NCBI GenBank assembly: GCA_009780445.1
Contig: WRAA01000053.1
Location: 1 to 10,316, forward strand
Direction of reading: 5' to 3'
From: Defluviitaleaceae bacterium
GTDB lineage: Bacteria > Bacillota > Clostridia > Lachnospirales > WRAA01
DNA length: 10,316 bases
Made by a program: the position numbers and the translations under genes. Below are positions 1 to 5,849 of this stretch, one piece after another; the stretch's first letter is position 1; each line of letters begins with the position of its first letter. A model generated the notes under the pieces. The model saw only the letters and a list, made by a program, of their open reading frames with translations, searched no databases and had not been told where the DNA came from.

Positions 1-102
1 AAACGCCGCGAACCCGCAGTGGTTCGCAAGTTTGACGCTGACGACGTATGGCGGAAAAAGCACCGAAAATACGTCGGAATGGGGTTTTCAAACACGCCCT
101 AG
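1..102. repeat. Right half of a palindromic MITE-like repeat, copy 1 (cut by window edge)
   Basis: This is one of two related copies, the other being at the far end of the window. It holds a short hairpin (GCGAACC 8-14 paired with GGTTCGC 21-27), an arm containing GACGACG and GGCGGAAA, and a terminal repeat at 82-102 that begins GGGTTTTCAAACACGCC and ends CTAG. The terminal repeat is the exact reverse complement of 10193-10213 over 21 bases. The hairpin-to-terminal-repeat distance is 54 bases here and 55 in the other copy. No open frame is credible inside it, so it looks like a non-coding, non-autonomous element. Calling it a MITE is inference from its structure. The left half lies outside the window. 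Confidence 0.7.
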
Positions 103-686
103 TTACTGTCGTTATTCTTCGCAAGCAGTTCCGCGACTTGAGCCACGGTGTCGTTGGTGGTGTCTGCGCTTGGCGGCGCGGCGGCCGGCATTGCGGCCGG
201 GTGTGCTGGTGCGGGGTCGGGCGCGGTTGCCGGGATGGGGGAGCCGGCCACGAGTTTGGGCAGGTTGCCAGGGTGGGTGATGTCGGGCGCGGCAGAGTTG
301 TGGGACTGCTGCATGGTCTTGAGGTATTCCTCCAGCTCGGTTATGCAGCCCATGATCTTGTTGGAATCGGTCTCGCTTATGTTGTGCATGTACTTGTTCA
401 GCAGCTTGCTGTATTCGTCTTGGAAGTCGCGCGTCATTTGCTTCTGGTTGTTTATGGAAGCCTGGATGTCGTCCAACAGCCTGACGGCGCGTTTCTTGAT
501 GCGGTCTGCTTCGATCTCGGCGTTTTTGATGATGTTGTCGGCGGAGATCTGCGCGTTTATGATGGCGTTCTTGATGCTGTTGTCCTTTTCCTTGTAACTC
601 TTGACGGTTTCTTCCAGCTCGGCCAAATATTGGTCCACTTCGTCCTGGTCGTAACCTCTCTTTACGATATTAAAGAGCTTTTCCAT
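99..686 (-). CDS. DivIVA-domain coiled-coil protein
   Basis: A 195-residue protein of the DivIVA/GpsB type, cytoplasmic and membrane-associated, which usually marks curved membrane at poles and septa and recruits division or wall-synthesis partners. Residues 5-22 carry the family hallmark (F-x-x-V-K-R-G-Y-D-x-D-E-V-D-x-Y). Residues about 22-125 are heptad-rich and charged, as expected for coiled coil. From about 130 the tail is Ala/Pro-rich and probably disordered, ending in a short Val/Leu-rich segment. The ATG at 686 is preceded by GAGGAA (complement of 693-698) at normal spacing. The TAG stop lies inside the terminal CTAG of the flanking repeat, so the present C-terminus may have been set by its insertion. 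The gene is divergent from tadA. The family is clear, but whether this is the principal DivIVA or a SepIVA/GpsB-like paralogue cannot be told from the sequence. Confidence 0.85.
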   Translation of the reverse strand: MEKLFNIVKRGYDQDEVDQYLAELEETVKSYKEKDNSIKNAIINAQISADNIIKNAEIEADRIKKRAVRLLDDIQASINNQKQMTRDFQDEYSKLLNKYMHNISETDSNKIMGCITELEEYLKTMQQSHNSAAPDITHPGNLPKLVAGSPIPATAPDPAPAHPAAMPAAAPPSADTTNDTVAQVAELLAKNNDSN

Positions 687-728
687 CCACGGTTCCTCAT
701 TTCTATAGATTTGATTGACGTTTCCTGC

Positions 729-757
729 TTGACAATTGCTTTATAGTATATTACCAT
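729..757 (+). promoter_or_regulatory. Candidate promoter for tadA and the glycosyltransferase gene
   Basis: A perfect TTGACA at 729-734 is followed, after 17 bases, by TACCAT at 752-757, which matches the -10 consensus at four of six positions. Nearer TATA-like strings (742-752) are too close to the -35 to pair with it. The site is about 40 bases upstream of the tadA start. Confidence 0.4.
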
Positions 758-776
758 GCGGTTGAGAAAAACGCAA
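748..776 (-). promoter_or_regulatory. Candidate sigma-A-type promoter for the divIVA-like gene
   Basis: On the minus strand, TTGCGT (complement of 771-776) is followed by a 17-base spacer and TAATAT (complement of 748-753). The predicted start site is about 55 bases upstream of the ATG. The -10 box overlaps that of the plus-strand promoter candidate, so the two divergent promoters may compete. The assignment rests on consensus similarity alone. Confidence 0.4.
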
Positions 777-796
777 CAACATATGAGGGATGGGCT

Positions 797-1255
797 GTGA
801 ATTATGAGTTTTATATGGAGCTGGCGTACAAGCAGGCCGTGTTGGCTCTTTTGCGGGACGAAGTGCCGATAGGCTGTGTTATAGAGCGGGGCGGCGAGAT
901 TGTGGGGCAGGGGTACAACGCCCGCAACGGCGGCAGGAGCGCGTTGGCGCACGCGGAGATAGCGGCTATCGCCGGGGCGTGCGCGGCCGTGGGGGATTGG
1001 CGGCTGGAGGGCTGCACCCTATTTGTGACTGTGGAGCCATGCCCCATGTGCGCCGGGGCGATCTTGCAGGCGCGTGTGAGCAGGGTGGTCTTTGGCGCGC
1101 GGAACCGGAAGGCGGGCTGCGCGGGTTCTGTGCTGAACCTGCTGAACCACCCCGGGTTCAACCACGCCGCCGAGGTTACGGAGGGCATACTCGAGGCGCG
1201 GTGCGCCGACCTGATGCAGTCGTACTTCAGGCTGATGCGCAGCCGCAAGAAGTGA
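797..1255 (+). CDS. tadA: tRNA-specific adenosine deaminase TadA
   Basis: A 152-residue cytoplasmic zinc enzyme that converts adenosine to inosine at the wobble position (A34) of tRNA-Arg(ACG), allowing it to read CGU, CGC and CGA codons. The cytidine/deoxycytidylate deaminase-family signature is intact: H52-A-E54 supplies the zinc-binding His and the proton-shuttling Glu, and P81-C82-P-M-C85 supplies the two zinc-binding cysteines. The length is typical for bacterial TadA. The start is GTG at 797, chosen because GAGGGA (785-790) lies six bases upstream and residue 2 onward matches the usual N-terminal helix. In many Firmicutes the SRP RNA gene follows tadA. Here only 36 bases separate it from a glycosyltransferase gene, so that arrangement is absent. 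The two genes are probably co-transcribed. Confidence in the function is high. Confidence 0.95.
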   Translation: MNYEFYMELAYKQAVLALLRDEVPIGCVIERGGEIVGQGYNARNGGRSALAHAEIAAIAGACAAVGDWRLEGCTLFVTVEPCPMCAGAILQARVSRVVFGARNRKAGCAGSVLNLLNHPGFNHAAEVTEGILEARCADLMQSYFRLMRSRKK

Positions 1256-1291
1256 GGAACGTGCAAGAGATTGGGCGAAAGGAACTGGTGT

Positions 1292-2275
1292 ATGGTGTCT
1301 CGACCTGTGATGGGCATTGTGGTGCCGTGTTATAATGAAGAGGAAGTGTTGCCGGCGGCGCGGGAGGCGTTGCTGGGGCAGCTTGACGCGCTAATATCGC
1401 GGGAAGCGGTGTCGGAGGGCAGTTTTGTGCTGTTTGTGGACGATGGGTCGCAGGATGGTACGTGGCGGCTGATAGTGGAGTATGCGGCGGCGGACAAGCG
1501 TGTGAAGGGGTTGAAGCTGGCGGGAAACGCCGGGCATCAGAACGCGCTCTTCTCCGGGCTGATGCAGGCGCGTACCATTTCGGACTGCACCGTGTCGATA
1601 GACGCGGATCTGCAGGACGATGTTGCGGCGATAGGGTATTTTCTGGAGAAGTATGCCGAGGGCAACCACATTGTGTACGGCATACGAAAGGAGCGCGGCA
1701 CGGATACGTCATTCAAGCGTAATTCCGCGCAGACATTCTACAAGCTTATGCGGATCTTCGGCGTGAAGCTCAGGTACAACCACGCGGACTACCGCCTGCT
1801 TAGCAGACAAGCTCTGGACGCGCTGGAGCTGTACCGCGAGGGGCATCTCTTCCTGCGCGGGATTGTGCCGCTGCTGGGCTTTAGGTCCGCCGAGGTGTAC
1901 TATAACCGGCTGGAACGGGCGGCCGGGGTGACGAAGTATCCCCTGCGGAAGATGCTCTCCTTCGCCTTCGACGGTATAACCAGCTTCTCGAACATTCCCA
2001 TACGCCTGATAACCTATGCCGGCATAATGACCTTGGCGGCAAGCGTGGCCGCCGTGGCCTATGTTATCGCAAGCATTGCCGCGGGCAGTGTTGTTCCCGG
2101 CTGGACGTCCATCATGATATCGGTGTGGGTGCTGGGCGGCTTGCAGCTTGTGGGCATTGGCGTGGTCGGTGAGTATATCGGCAAGATCTTTATGGAGGTG
2201 AAACGCCGCCCACGCTATGTCGTGGAGGCGTTTACGGATGATAAAACGAATGATGAAAACGGCCGGGAGTTTTGA
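1292..2275 (+). CDS. Polyprenol-phosphate glycosyltransferase, GT2 family (GtrB/DPM1-like)
   Basis: A 327-residue integral membrane glycosyltransferase of the GtrB/YkcC/dolichol-phosphate-mannose-synthase group. These enzymes move a sugar from a nucleotide donor to undecaprenyl phosphate on the inner membrane face. The GT-A fold motifs are present: IVVPCYNEEE (9-18), VDDGS with the D50-D51 pair, and D104-A-D106 for metal-nucleotide binding. Residues 209-221 (ERAAGVTKYPLRK) match the conserved membrane-proximal motif of this group. Two transmembrane helices follow (about 238-262 and 272-296), then the typical GEYIGKI...EVKRRPRY stretch (293-309). I start at ATG 1292, seven bases after AAAGGAA; an in-frame TTG at 1271 has no well-placed ribosome binding site. 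No GtrA-type flippase or acceptor-side transferase is in view, so sugar and acceptor are unknown. The last codons form part of a terminator hairpin. Confidence 0.87.
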   Translation: MVSRPVMGIVVPCYNEEEVLPAAREALLGQLDALISREAVSEGSFVLFVDDGSQDGTWRLIVEYAAADKRVKGLKLAGNAGHQNALFSGLMQARTISDCTVSIDADLQDDVAAIGYFLEKYAEGNHIVYGIRKERGTDTSFKRNSAQTFYKLMRIFGVKLRYNHADYRLLSRQALDALELYREGHLFLRGIVPLLGFRSAEVYYNRLERAAGVTKYPLRKMLSFAFDGITSFSNIPIRLITYAGIMTLAASVAAVAYVIASIAAGSVVPGWTSIMISVWVLGGLQLVGIGVVGEYIGKIFMEVKRRPRYVVEAFTDDKTNDENGREF

Positions 2276-2289
2276 GCTTCCCAGCCGTT
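2254..2289 (-). terminator. Rho-independent terminator of the ABC operon, overlapping the end of the glycosyltransferase gene
   Basis: AACGGCCGGGAG (2258-2269) pairs with CTTCCCAGCCGTT (2277-2289) around a seven-base loop, with one C-A mismatch. Read on the minus strand, the stem is followed by TTTTC and further T-rich sequence, which fits termination of the binding-protein gene ending at 2302. On the plus strand the following bases are not T-rich, so termination of the glycosyltransferase transcript would be weaker. The stem contains the glycosyltransferase stop codon region. Confidence 0.6.
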
Positions 2290-2301
2290 GGCGTGTACAA
2301 T

Positions 2302-3174
2302 TTAGTTTGATGCGTAGTAGGCAACCAGGGCGTTGATCTCGCCGCTGTCCAGCATTTCTTGCAGGACTTCGTTAATGGCGGCTACAAGCTCCGGCTGGCC
2401 TTGGCCGATGGCTATTGCGTACTGTTCGTGGCCGAAGTATTCATCGTCGCGGACGATACGGAGGTTGCCCGCGTGGGCGTCGTAGAAGAACTGGGCGGTG
2501 ATGGAGTCTACGAGGATCGCGTCGATCTGGCCGTTGATGAGCGGCACGATTGCGTCCACCGCGCGGGAATAGCGCAGAACCTCTACGTTGTCCATGGCGG
2601 ACGCGGCGAAGTCGCCCGTAGTGCCGATCTGCACGCCCACCTGCATTCCGTAGAGGCTTGTCGCGCCGGTTACGGCGTCGTTGTCGGCGGCCACGAGGAT
2701 GGTCTGGAACGCGCTGTAGTAAGGTATGCTGAAGTCTACTTGCTGTGCGCGTTCTTCGGTTACTGTGAGGGCGGCGGCCACGAAGTCTACCTGGCCGGCG
2801 GCAAGAGCCATGATCAGGCCTTCGAAGGGCATGTCAATGATCTCAAGCTCCGCGCCAAGGTGCTCCGCGATTCTGACGCTGATTGCGATGTCCACGCCGT
2901 CATATTGGCCGTGCAGACCCTGCCCGCCGTCGGCGATAAACTCGAAGGGAGGGAACTCGGCGTTGGTGCCCATGTAGATTGTGCGGCCTGCCCAGGATCC
3001 CGCGGCTGCTTCGTACTCCGGCGAAGCCTCTGTTTCGGCGTCGGTGTCGTAGTCGGCTTCGGTTGCAGGCTCGGCAACAGGAGCCGGCGCGGGTGCGGGA
3101 GCCGGAGCGGCGCAGCCGGCAAGGATTACCGCGCTTGCGATCGCGGCTGTGGCGAGTGTTAAGAGCTTTTTCAT
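2302..3174 (-). CDS. Polar amino acid ABC transporter substrate-binding lipoprotein (SBP family 3)
   Basis: A 290-residue lipoprotein that captures an amino acid outside the membrane and delivers it to the permease encoded upstream. The N-terminus has a Lys-rich start, a hydrophobic core and the lipobox LAGC with Cys21 as the lipidation site. An Ala/Pro then Glu/Asp-rich tether follows (about 22-59). The family 3 fold begins near residue 64 with G-TNAEFPPFEF (69-79). E141-R142, followed by VDFSIPYY (146-153), is the usual position of the Arg that binds the substrate carboxylate. D223, in LVDS (221-224), is the likely amino-group ligand. The ATG at 3174 is preceded by GGAGGC (complement of 3181-3186) with six-base spacing; the open frame further upstream is not typical protein. 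It lies 106 bp after the ATPase gene, last in the operon. The precise substrate cannot be read from the sequence. Confidence 0.93.
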   Translation of the reverse strand: MKKLLTLATAAIASAVILAGCAAPAPAPAPAPVAEPATEADYDTDAETEASPEYEAAAGSWAGRTIYMGTNAEFPPFEFIADGGQGLHGQYDGVDIAISVRIAEHLGAELEIIDMPFEGLIMALAAGQVDFVAAALTVTEERAQQVDFSIPYYSAFQTILVAADNDAVTGATSLYGMQVGVQIGTTGDFAASAMDNVEVLRYSRAVDAIVPLINGQIDAILVDSITAQFFYDAHAGNLRIVRDDEYFGHEQYAIAIGQGQPELVAAINEVLQEMLDSGEINALVAYYASN

Positions 3175-3280
3175 AGTTTTGCCTCCATCATATACGTTGT
3201 ATTTATAGTGTAGTGCATTTGGCACAGTACTATCTTTTTTGACAGTGTAGGTCATAATGTGAGAAATGTCGAAATTTCGC

Positions 3281-4009
3281 CTATGCCCGCAGAACCTTGC
3301 GCAGGAATGTCTGCGTGCGTTCGTGTTTTGGAGAGTCGAAGATGTCGGCGGGTGTGCCGTCCTCCACAATGCGGCCTTGATCCATAAAGAAGAGCCGCGA
3401 CCCAACTTCGCGCGCGAAACCCATCTCGTGGGTGACGACGATCATGGTCATGCCTTCTTGCGCGAGATCCTCCATGACTTGCAGAACCTCGCCGACCATC
3501 TCGGGATCCAGAGCGGATGTGGGTTCGTCGAACAGCATTATCTCCGGGTTCATGGCCAGGGAGCGGGCGATGGCGATGCGCTGTTTCTGCCCGCCGGAGA
3601 GCTGAATGGGGAAGGTGTCGCGCTTCTCGAGAAGGCCGACCTTCTCCAGCAGCCTTTCAGCGATTGCGGTTGCTTCGTCCGCGGCCAAACCCTTTATCTT
3701 CATGGGCGCGAGCGTAATGTTGTCGATGACCTTCAGATGCGGGAACAGGTTAAACTGCTGGAACACCATGCCCATTTTCCGGCGGATCTTGTTCACATCG
3801 ACACCCTTGCCGGTGATGCTCTGGCCGTCTATCATGATCTCGCCGCTTGTGGGAACCTCCAGCAGGTTCAGACAGCGCAGGAACGTGCTCTTGCCGGAGC
3901 CGGACGGCCCGATAACGACGAGCCTCTCGCCGCGTTCGACCTGCGCGTCGATATCTTTCAGCACATGCAGCTTATCGAAGGACTTGTTCAGCCCCGTAAC
4001 CTTGATCAT
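3281..4009 (-). CDS. Polar amino acid ABC transporter ATP-binding protein (GlnQ/HisP type)
   Basis: A 242-residue cytoplasmic ATPase that powers amino acid uptake as a dimer bound to the permease. All nucleotide-binding motifs are intact: Walker A GPSGSGKST (34-42), Q-loop in VFQQFNLFPH (Q84), signature LSGGQ (137-141) followed by KQR, Walker B with D161-E162 in IMLFDEP, D-loop SALD (165-168) and switch His in VTHEM (H194). The VFQQFNLFPHL stretch and C-terminal FFMDQGRIVEDG are characteristic of the polar amino acid subfamily (GlnQ, HisP, ArtP). I start at ATG 4009 because the subfamily N-terminus (MIKV.GL.KSF) begins there; the frame is open to 4372 but that part is out-of-frame read-through of the permease gene. 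It starts 11 bp after the permease stop. The ribosome binding site is only G-rich (GGGGGTGGTGG), so coupling to upstream translation is likely. Confidence 0.95.
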   Translation of the reverse strand: MIKVTGLNKSFDKLHVLKDIDAQVERGERLVVIGPSGSGKSTFLRCLNLLEVPTSGEIMIDGQSITGKGVDVNKIRRKMGMVFQQFNLFPHLKVIDNITLAPMKIKGLAADEATAIAERLLEKVGLLEKRDTFPIQLSGGQKQRIAIARSLAMNPEIMLFDEPTSALDPEMVGEVLQVMEDLAQEGMTMIVVTHEMGFAREVGSRLFFMDQGRIVEDGTPADIFDSPKHERTQTFLRKVLRA

Positions 4010-4020
4010 ACCACCACCCC

Positions 4021-4734
4021 CTAACGAACGTCGGATTCTCGCAGCTTTTTCTCGAGCCTTGAGAGGAAGAACGTCATGACCGCCACTATTACGAAGTAGA
4101 TTATGGCGGCGACAAACATCGGCGTGACATTGAATGTGCGCGACATGATCTGCTGGCTGACGCGGGTGATGTCGGCTACGCCGATTATGCCGACGATGGA
4201 CGTTTCCTTGAACAGGATGATGGACTCGTTGGCCAATGTGGGGATGATGTTCTTTATGGCCTGCGGCATAACTATGTAGGACATGGTTTGGCGTGACGAC
4301 AGCCCCAGGGAGCGGCCGGCCTCGCTCTGGCCTTTGTCCACAGAGAGGATGCCCGCGCGGATGATCTCGCACACATACGCCCCGGAGTTTATGCCGAAAC
4401 CAACAATGCCCACCAGCACGCCAACGCCGCGCATCCCCGCAAAGATGGTGAAGTTGAGTATCAAGAGCTGGGTGATGACGGGTGTTCCGCGTATTACGCT
4501 TATGTAGACCTGGGCGAACAGCTCCAGCACCCGTATGCCGCTTAGCCGCATAAACGTGAGGATCAGGCCGATAATAATGCCAAGCACCGCCGCGCCCGCT
4601 GTTATCTGCAAGGTTATGACCAGGCCGTCGAGGATCATACGCCAGCGGTCATAAGCTATCAGGTTCTGGTAGAGCATTGCAGATGCATTATTATACAGGT
4701 TTAAGAAGTAGTTATGCAACCCATAAGCGAACAT
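4021..4734 (-). CDS. Polar amino acid ABC transporter permease (HisM/GlnP type)
   Basis: A 237-residue inner membrane permease of the His/Glu/Gln/Arg family, probably working as a homodimer because the operon encodes only one permease. The first strong helix is at about 36-62, further helices lie at about 86-130, and the last at about 205-225. The family segment VYISVIRGTPVITQLL is at 76-91. The cytoplasmic EAA coupling loop is at about 136-170 (QSEAGRSLG then PQAIKNIIP). I chose ATG 4734: GAGGTG (complement of 4744-4749) lies nine bases upstream, and the family-like region begins soon after. In-frame TTG 4803 and ATG 4776 are less likely because they coincide with a good promoter (-35 at 4798-4803, -10 at 4775-4780), so the mRNA would start downstream of them. 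It is first in the operon, followed by the ATPase and binding protein. Confidence 0.93.
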   Translation of the reverse strand: MFAYGLHNYFLNLYNNASAMLYQNLIAYDRWRMILDGLVITLQITAGAAVLGIIIGLILTFMRLSGIRVLELFAQVYISVIRGTPVITQLLILNFTIFAGMRGVGVLVGIVGFGINSGAYVCEIIRAGILSVDKGQSEAGRSLGLSSRQTMSYIVMPQAIKNIIPTLANESIILFKETSIVGIIGVADITRVSQQIMSRTFNVTPMFVAAIIYFVIVAVMTFFLSRLEKKLRESDVR

Positions 4735-4774
4735 CGCGCGGTACACCTCAAAAGTAAGTGTAGTTACGATGACC

Positions 4775-4803
4775 ATTCTACCACGTGAAGAATAATTATT
4801 CAA
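4775..4803 (-). promoter_or_regulatory. Promoter of the amino acid ABC operon with a palindrome at the -35
   Basis: On the minus strand, TTGAAT (complement of 4798-4803), a 17-base spacer and TAGAAT (complement of 4775-4780) form a sigma-A-like promoter. A TG one base before the -10 makes an extended -10 (TGGTAGAAT). A perfect 12-bp palindrome, GAATAATTATTC (4790-4801), overlaps the -35 and could be an operator. No regulator can be named. Confidence 0.6.
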
Positions 4804-4985
4804 GCGGTTTCGGAAAATTGTAAATATTCTGCTATTGGAACAGTATCTATGGAAATTGGGTGTAATTTTTGTGCAATTCAGCGGAATCTGTTTTTAAACG
4901 GCATAAACCGCGCGTAGATTTCCATGGAGGTAGACATAATAGTTTTATACGGCAAAAAAATTATTAAATACCGCGCATGGAAATA

Positions 4986-5014
4986 TTGACATCCGCGATG
5001 TTTGGCAGTATTAT
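4986..5014 (+). promoter_or_regulatory. Promoter of the ftsQ-ftsZ-lysA cluster
   Basis: TTGACA at 4986-4991 is a perfect -35 and TATTAT at 5009-5014 is a near-consensus -10 separated by 17 bases. A perfect TATAAT at 5014-5019 overlaps it but would leave a 22-base spacer. The predicted start is near 5021, about 48 bases before the chosen ftsQ ATG. No other strong promoter is seen before lysA ends. Confidence 0.65.
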
Positions 5015-5068
5015 ATAATCTAGTGAAATCTGCAATTGTGGAAAAACGGTTTACATGAGCGATGGGTT

Positions 5069-5812
5069 ATGAGGATGAGGCGACGGCGGAGAAGGTCATT
5101 CATTATAATTGCTTGTTACGTGCTGGCGCCTGTTTTCATTGTTGTACTGATGCTGCTGTCGCCGATATTCAGCGTGGCAGAGGTGACGCTTGTGGGTAAT
5201 GAGCGCATTGCGCGGGAGTATATCCTGCGGGAGCTGGGACTGCACAGGCCGTCGGCCGTGAACATCTTTCTGTATAACAGCCGCGCCGCCATAAGCCGTT
5301 TGGACAATCACTATATCGAAAGCTTGGAGATCGACAAGTACTTTCTTGCGCGAAGGATCACGGTTTCGCTTGTGGAGCGCAGGCTTGCCGGTTTTGTTGA
5401 GTTCTCGCCGGGTCAGTATCTCTTTATCGACGAGAACGGCCTGGTGCTGGAGACTTCCACGGTCCTTGCCGACCGGCTGCCCATCGTGGTGGGGCTGGAC
5501 TTTTCGGGGTTTACCGTGGGCGCGCGGCTTGGCGTAAGCGACGAGCGCGTGTTTGAAAATCTTGTGGCAGTGTCGAGGCTGCTTAGCCGGCACGGATTGG
5601 AGTCTGACGTTGTTCGGCTGGATCTTAACGACAGCTCGAACATACGGCTGTTTATCGGCGATTTGGATGTATCGCTGGGGGACACCGCCGACGGAGATTT
5701 GAAGATCGCCATACTCATCGAAATATTGGAACACTTAGACGGAGAGAACGTTAGAGGAAGTTTGGATATTTCAGACATTACGCGTAACCCGATACTACGA
5801 CACTTAACCTAG
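5069..5812 (+). CDS. ftsQ: Cell division protein FtsQ/DivIB
   Basis: A 247-residue bitopic membrane protein of the divisome which, with FtsB/DivIC and FtsL, activates septal peptidoglycan synthesis. A very Arg-rich cytoplasmic leader (2-9) is followed by one transmembrane helix (about 11-32). A POTRA domain (about 34-105) opens with F-x-V-x-x-V-x-LVGNERI, and a beta-domain follows to about 215. The C-terminal SLDISD (231-236) resembles the end of DivIB beta domains. The length fits Firmicute DivIB. The start is uncertain: ATG 5069 has only a GAG-type ribosome binding site nine bases upstream, while in-frame TTG 5036 has none and ATG 5075 is too close to its GAGG. ftsZ follows after 37 bp with no ftsA between them. 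The stop codon lies in a small hairpin just upstream of the ftsZ ribosome binding site. Confidence 0.88.
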   Translation: MRMRRRRRRSFIIIACYVLAPVFIVVLMLLSPIFSVAEVTLVGNERIAREYILRELGLHRPSAVNIFLYNSRAAISRLDNHYIESLEIDKYFLARRITVSLVERRLAGFVEFSPGQYLFIDENGLVLETSTVLADRLPIVVGLDFSGFTVGARLGVSDERVFENLVAVSRLLSRHGLESDVVRLDLNDSSNIRLFIGDLDVSLGDTADGDLKIAILIEILEHLDGENVRGSLDISDITRNPILRHLT

Positions 5813-5828
5813 AGCCTTCGCGTCTAGG
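5808..5828 (+). other. Small hairpin spanning the ftsQ stop codon, upstream of the ftsZ ribosome binding site
   Basis: CCTAGA (5808-5813) pairs perfectly with TCTAGG (5823-5828). Two more inner pairs form around a CTTC loop if G5822 is bulged. The ftsQ TAG is inside the left arm and the ftsZ GAGGAGGAA starts eight bases after the right arm. There is no T-run, so it is not a terminator. Translating ribosomes finishing ftsQ would melt it. Any role in coupling or RNA processing is inference. Confidence 0.4.
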
Positions 5829-5849
5829 AATCACTGAGGAGGAATTTTC

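Larger units (their letters stand above)
4735..5068. other. AT-rich divergent intergenic region between the ABC operon and ftsQ
   Basis: This 334-bp stretch holds no credible gene. It carries the ABC operon promoter at its left end and the ftsQ promoter at its right end. Between them are three copies of the octamer ATGGAAAT: direct at 4849-4856 and 4977-4984, inverted (ATTTCCAT) at 4918-4925. The last copy lies immediately upstream of the ftsQ -35 box. The inverted copy is preceded by CCGCGCG (4908-4914) and the last one by CCGCGC (4971-4976). I recognise no riboswitch or known operator. Confidence 0.5.

Noticed and set aside
1256..1291. SRP RNA gene expected downstream of tadA in many Firmicutes
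   Set aside because: Only 36 bases separate tadA from the next gene, too short for the RNA, and no SRP-like sequence is visible.
3175..3405. 77-residue N-terminal extension of the binding protein
   Set aside because: It would place a lipoprotein signal peptide in the middle of the protein and overlaps the end of the ATPase gene. ATG 3174 has an ideal GGAGG.
4010..4372. 121-residue N-terminal extension of the ATPase
   Set aside because: This part is out-of-frame reading of the permease gene. The conserved ATPase N-terminus starts at 4009.
4805..4819. Possible CodY box upstream of the ABC operon promoter
   Set aside because: Only 11 of 15 positions match the consensus on the minus strand, which is weak in AT-rich DNA, and CodY presence in this organism is unknown.
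4924..4989. 21-codon open frame between the divergent promoters
   Set aside because: It has no ribosome binding site, overlaps the ftsQ -35 and resembles no known small protein.
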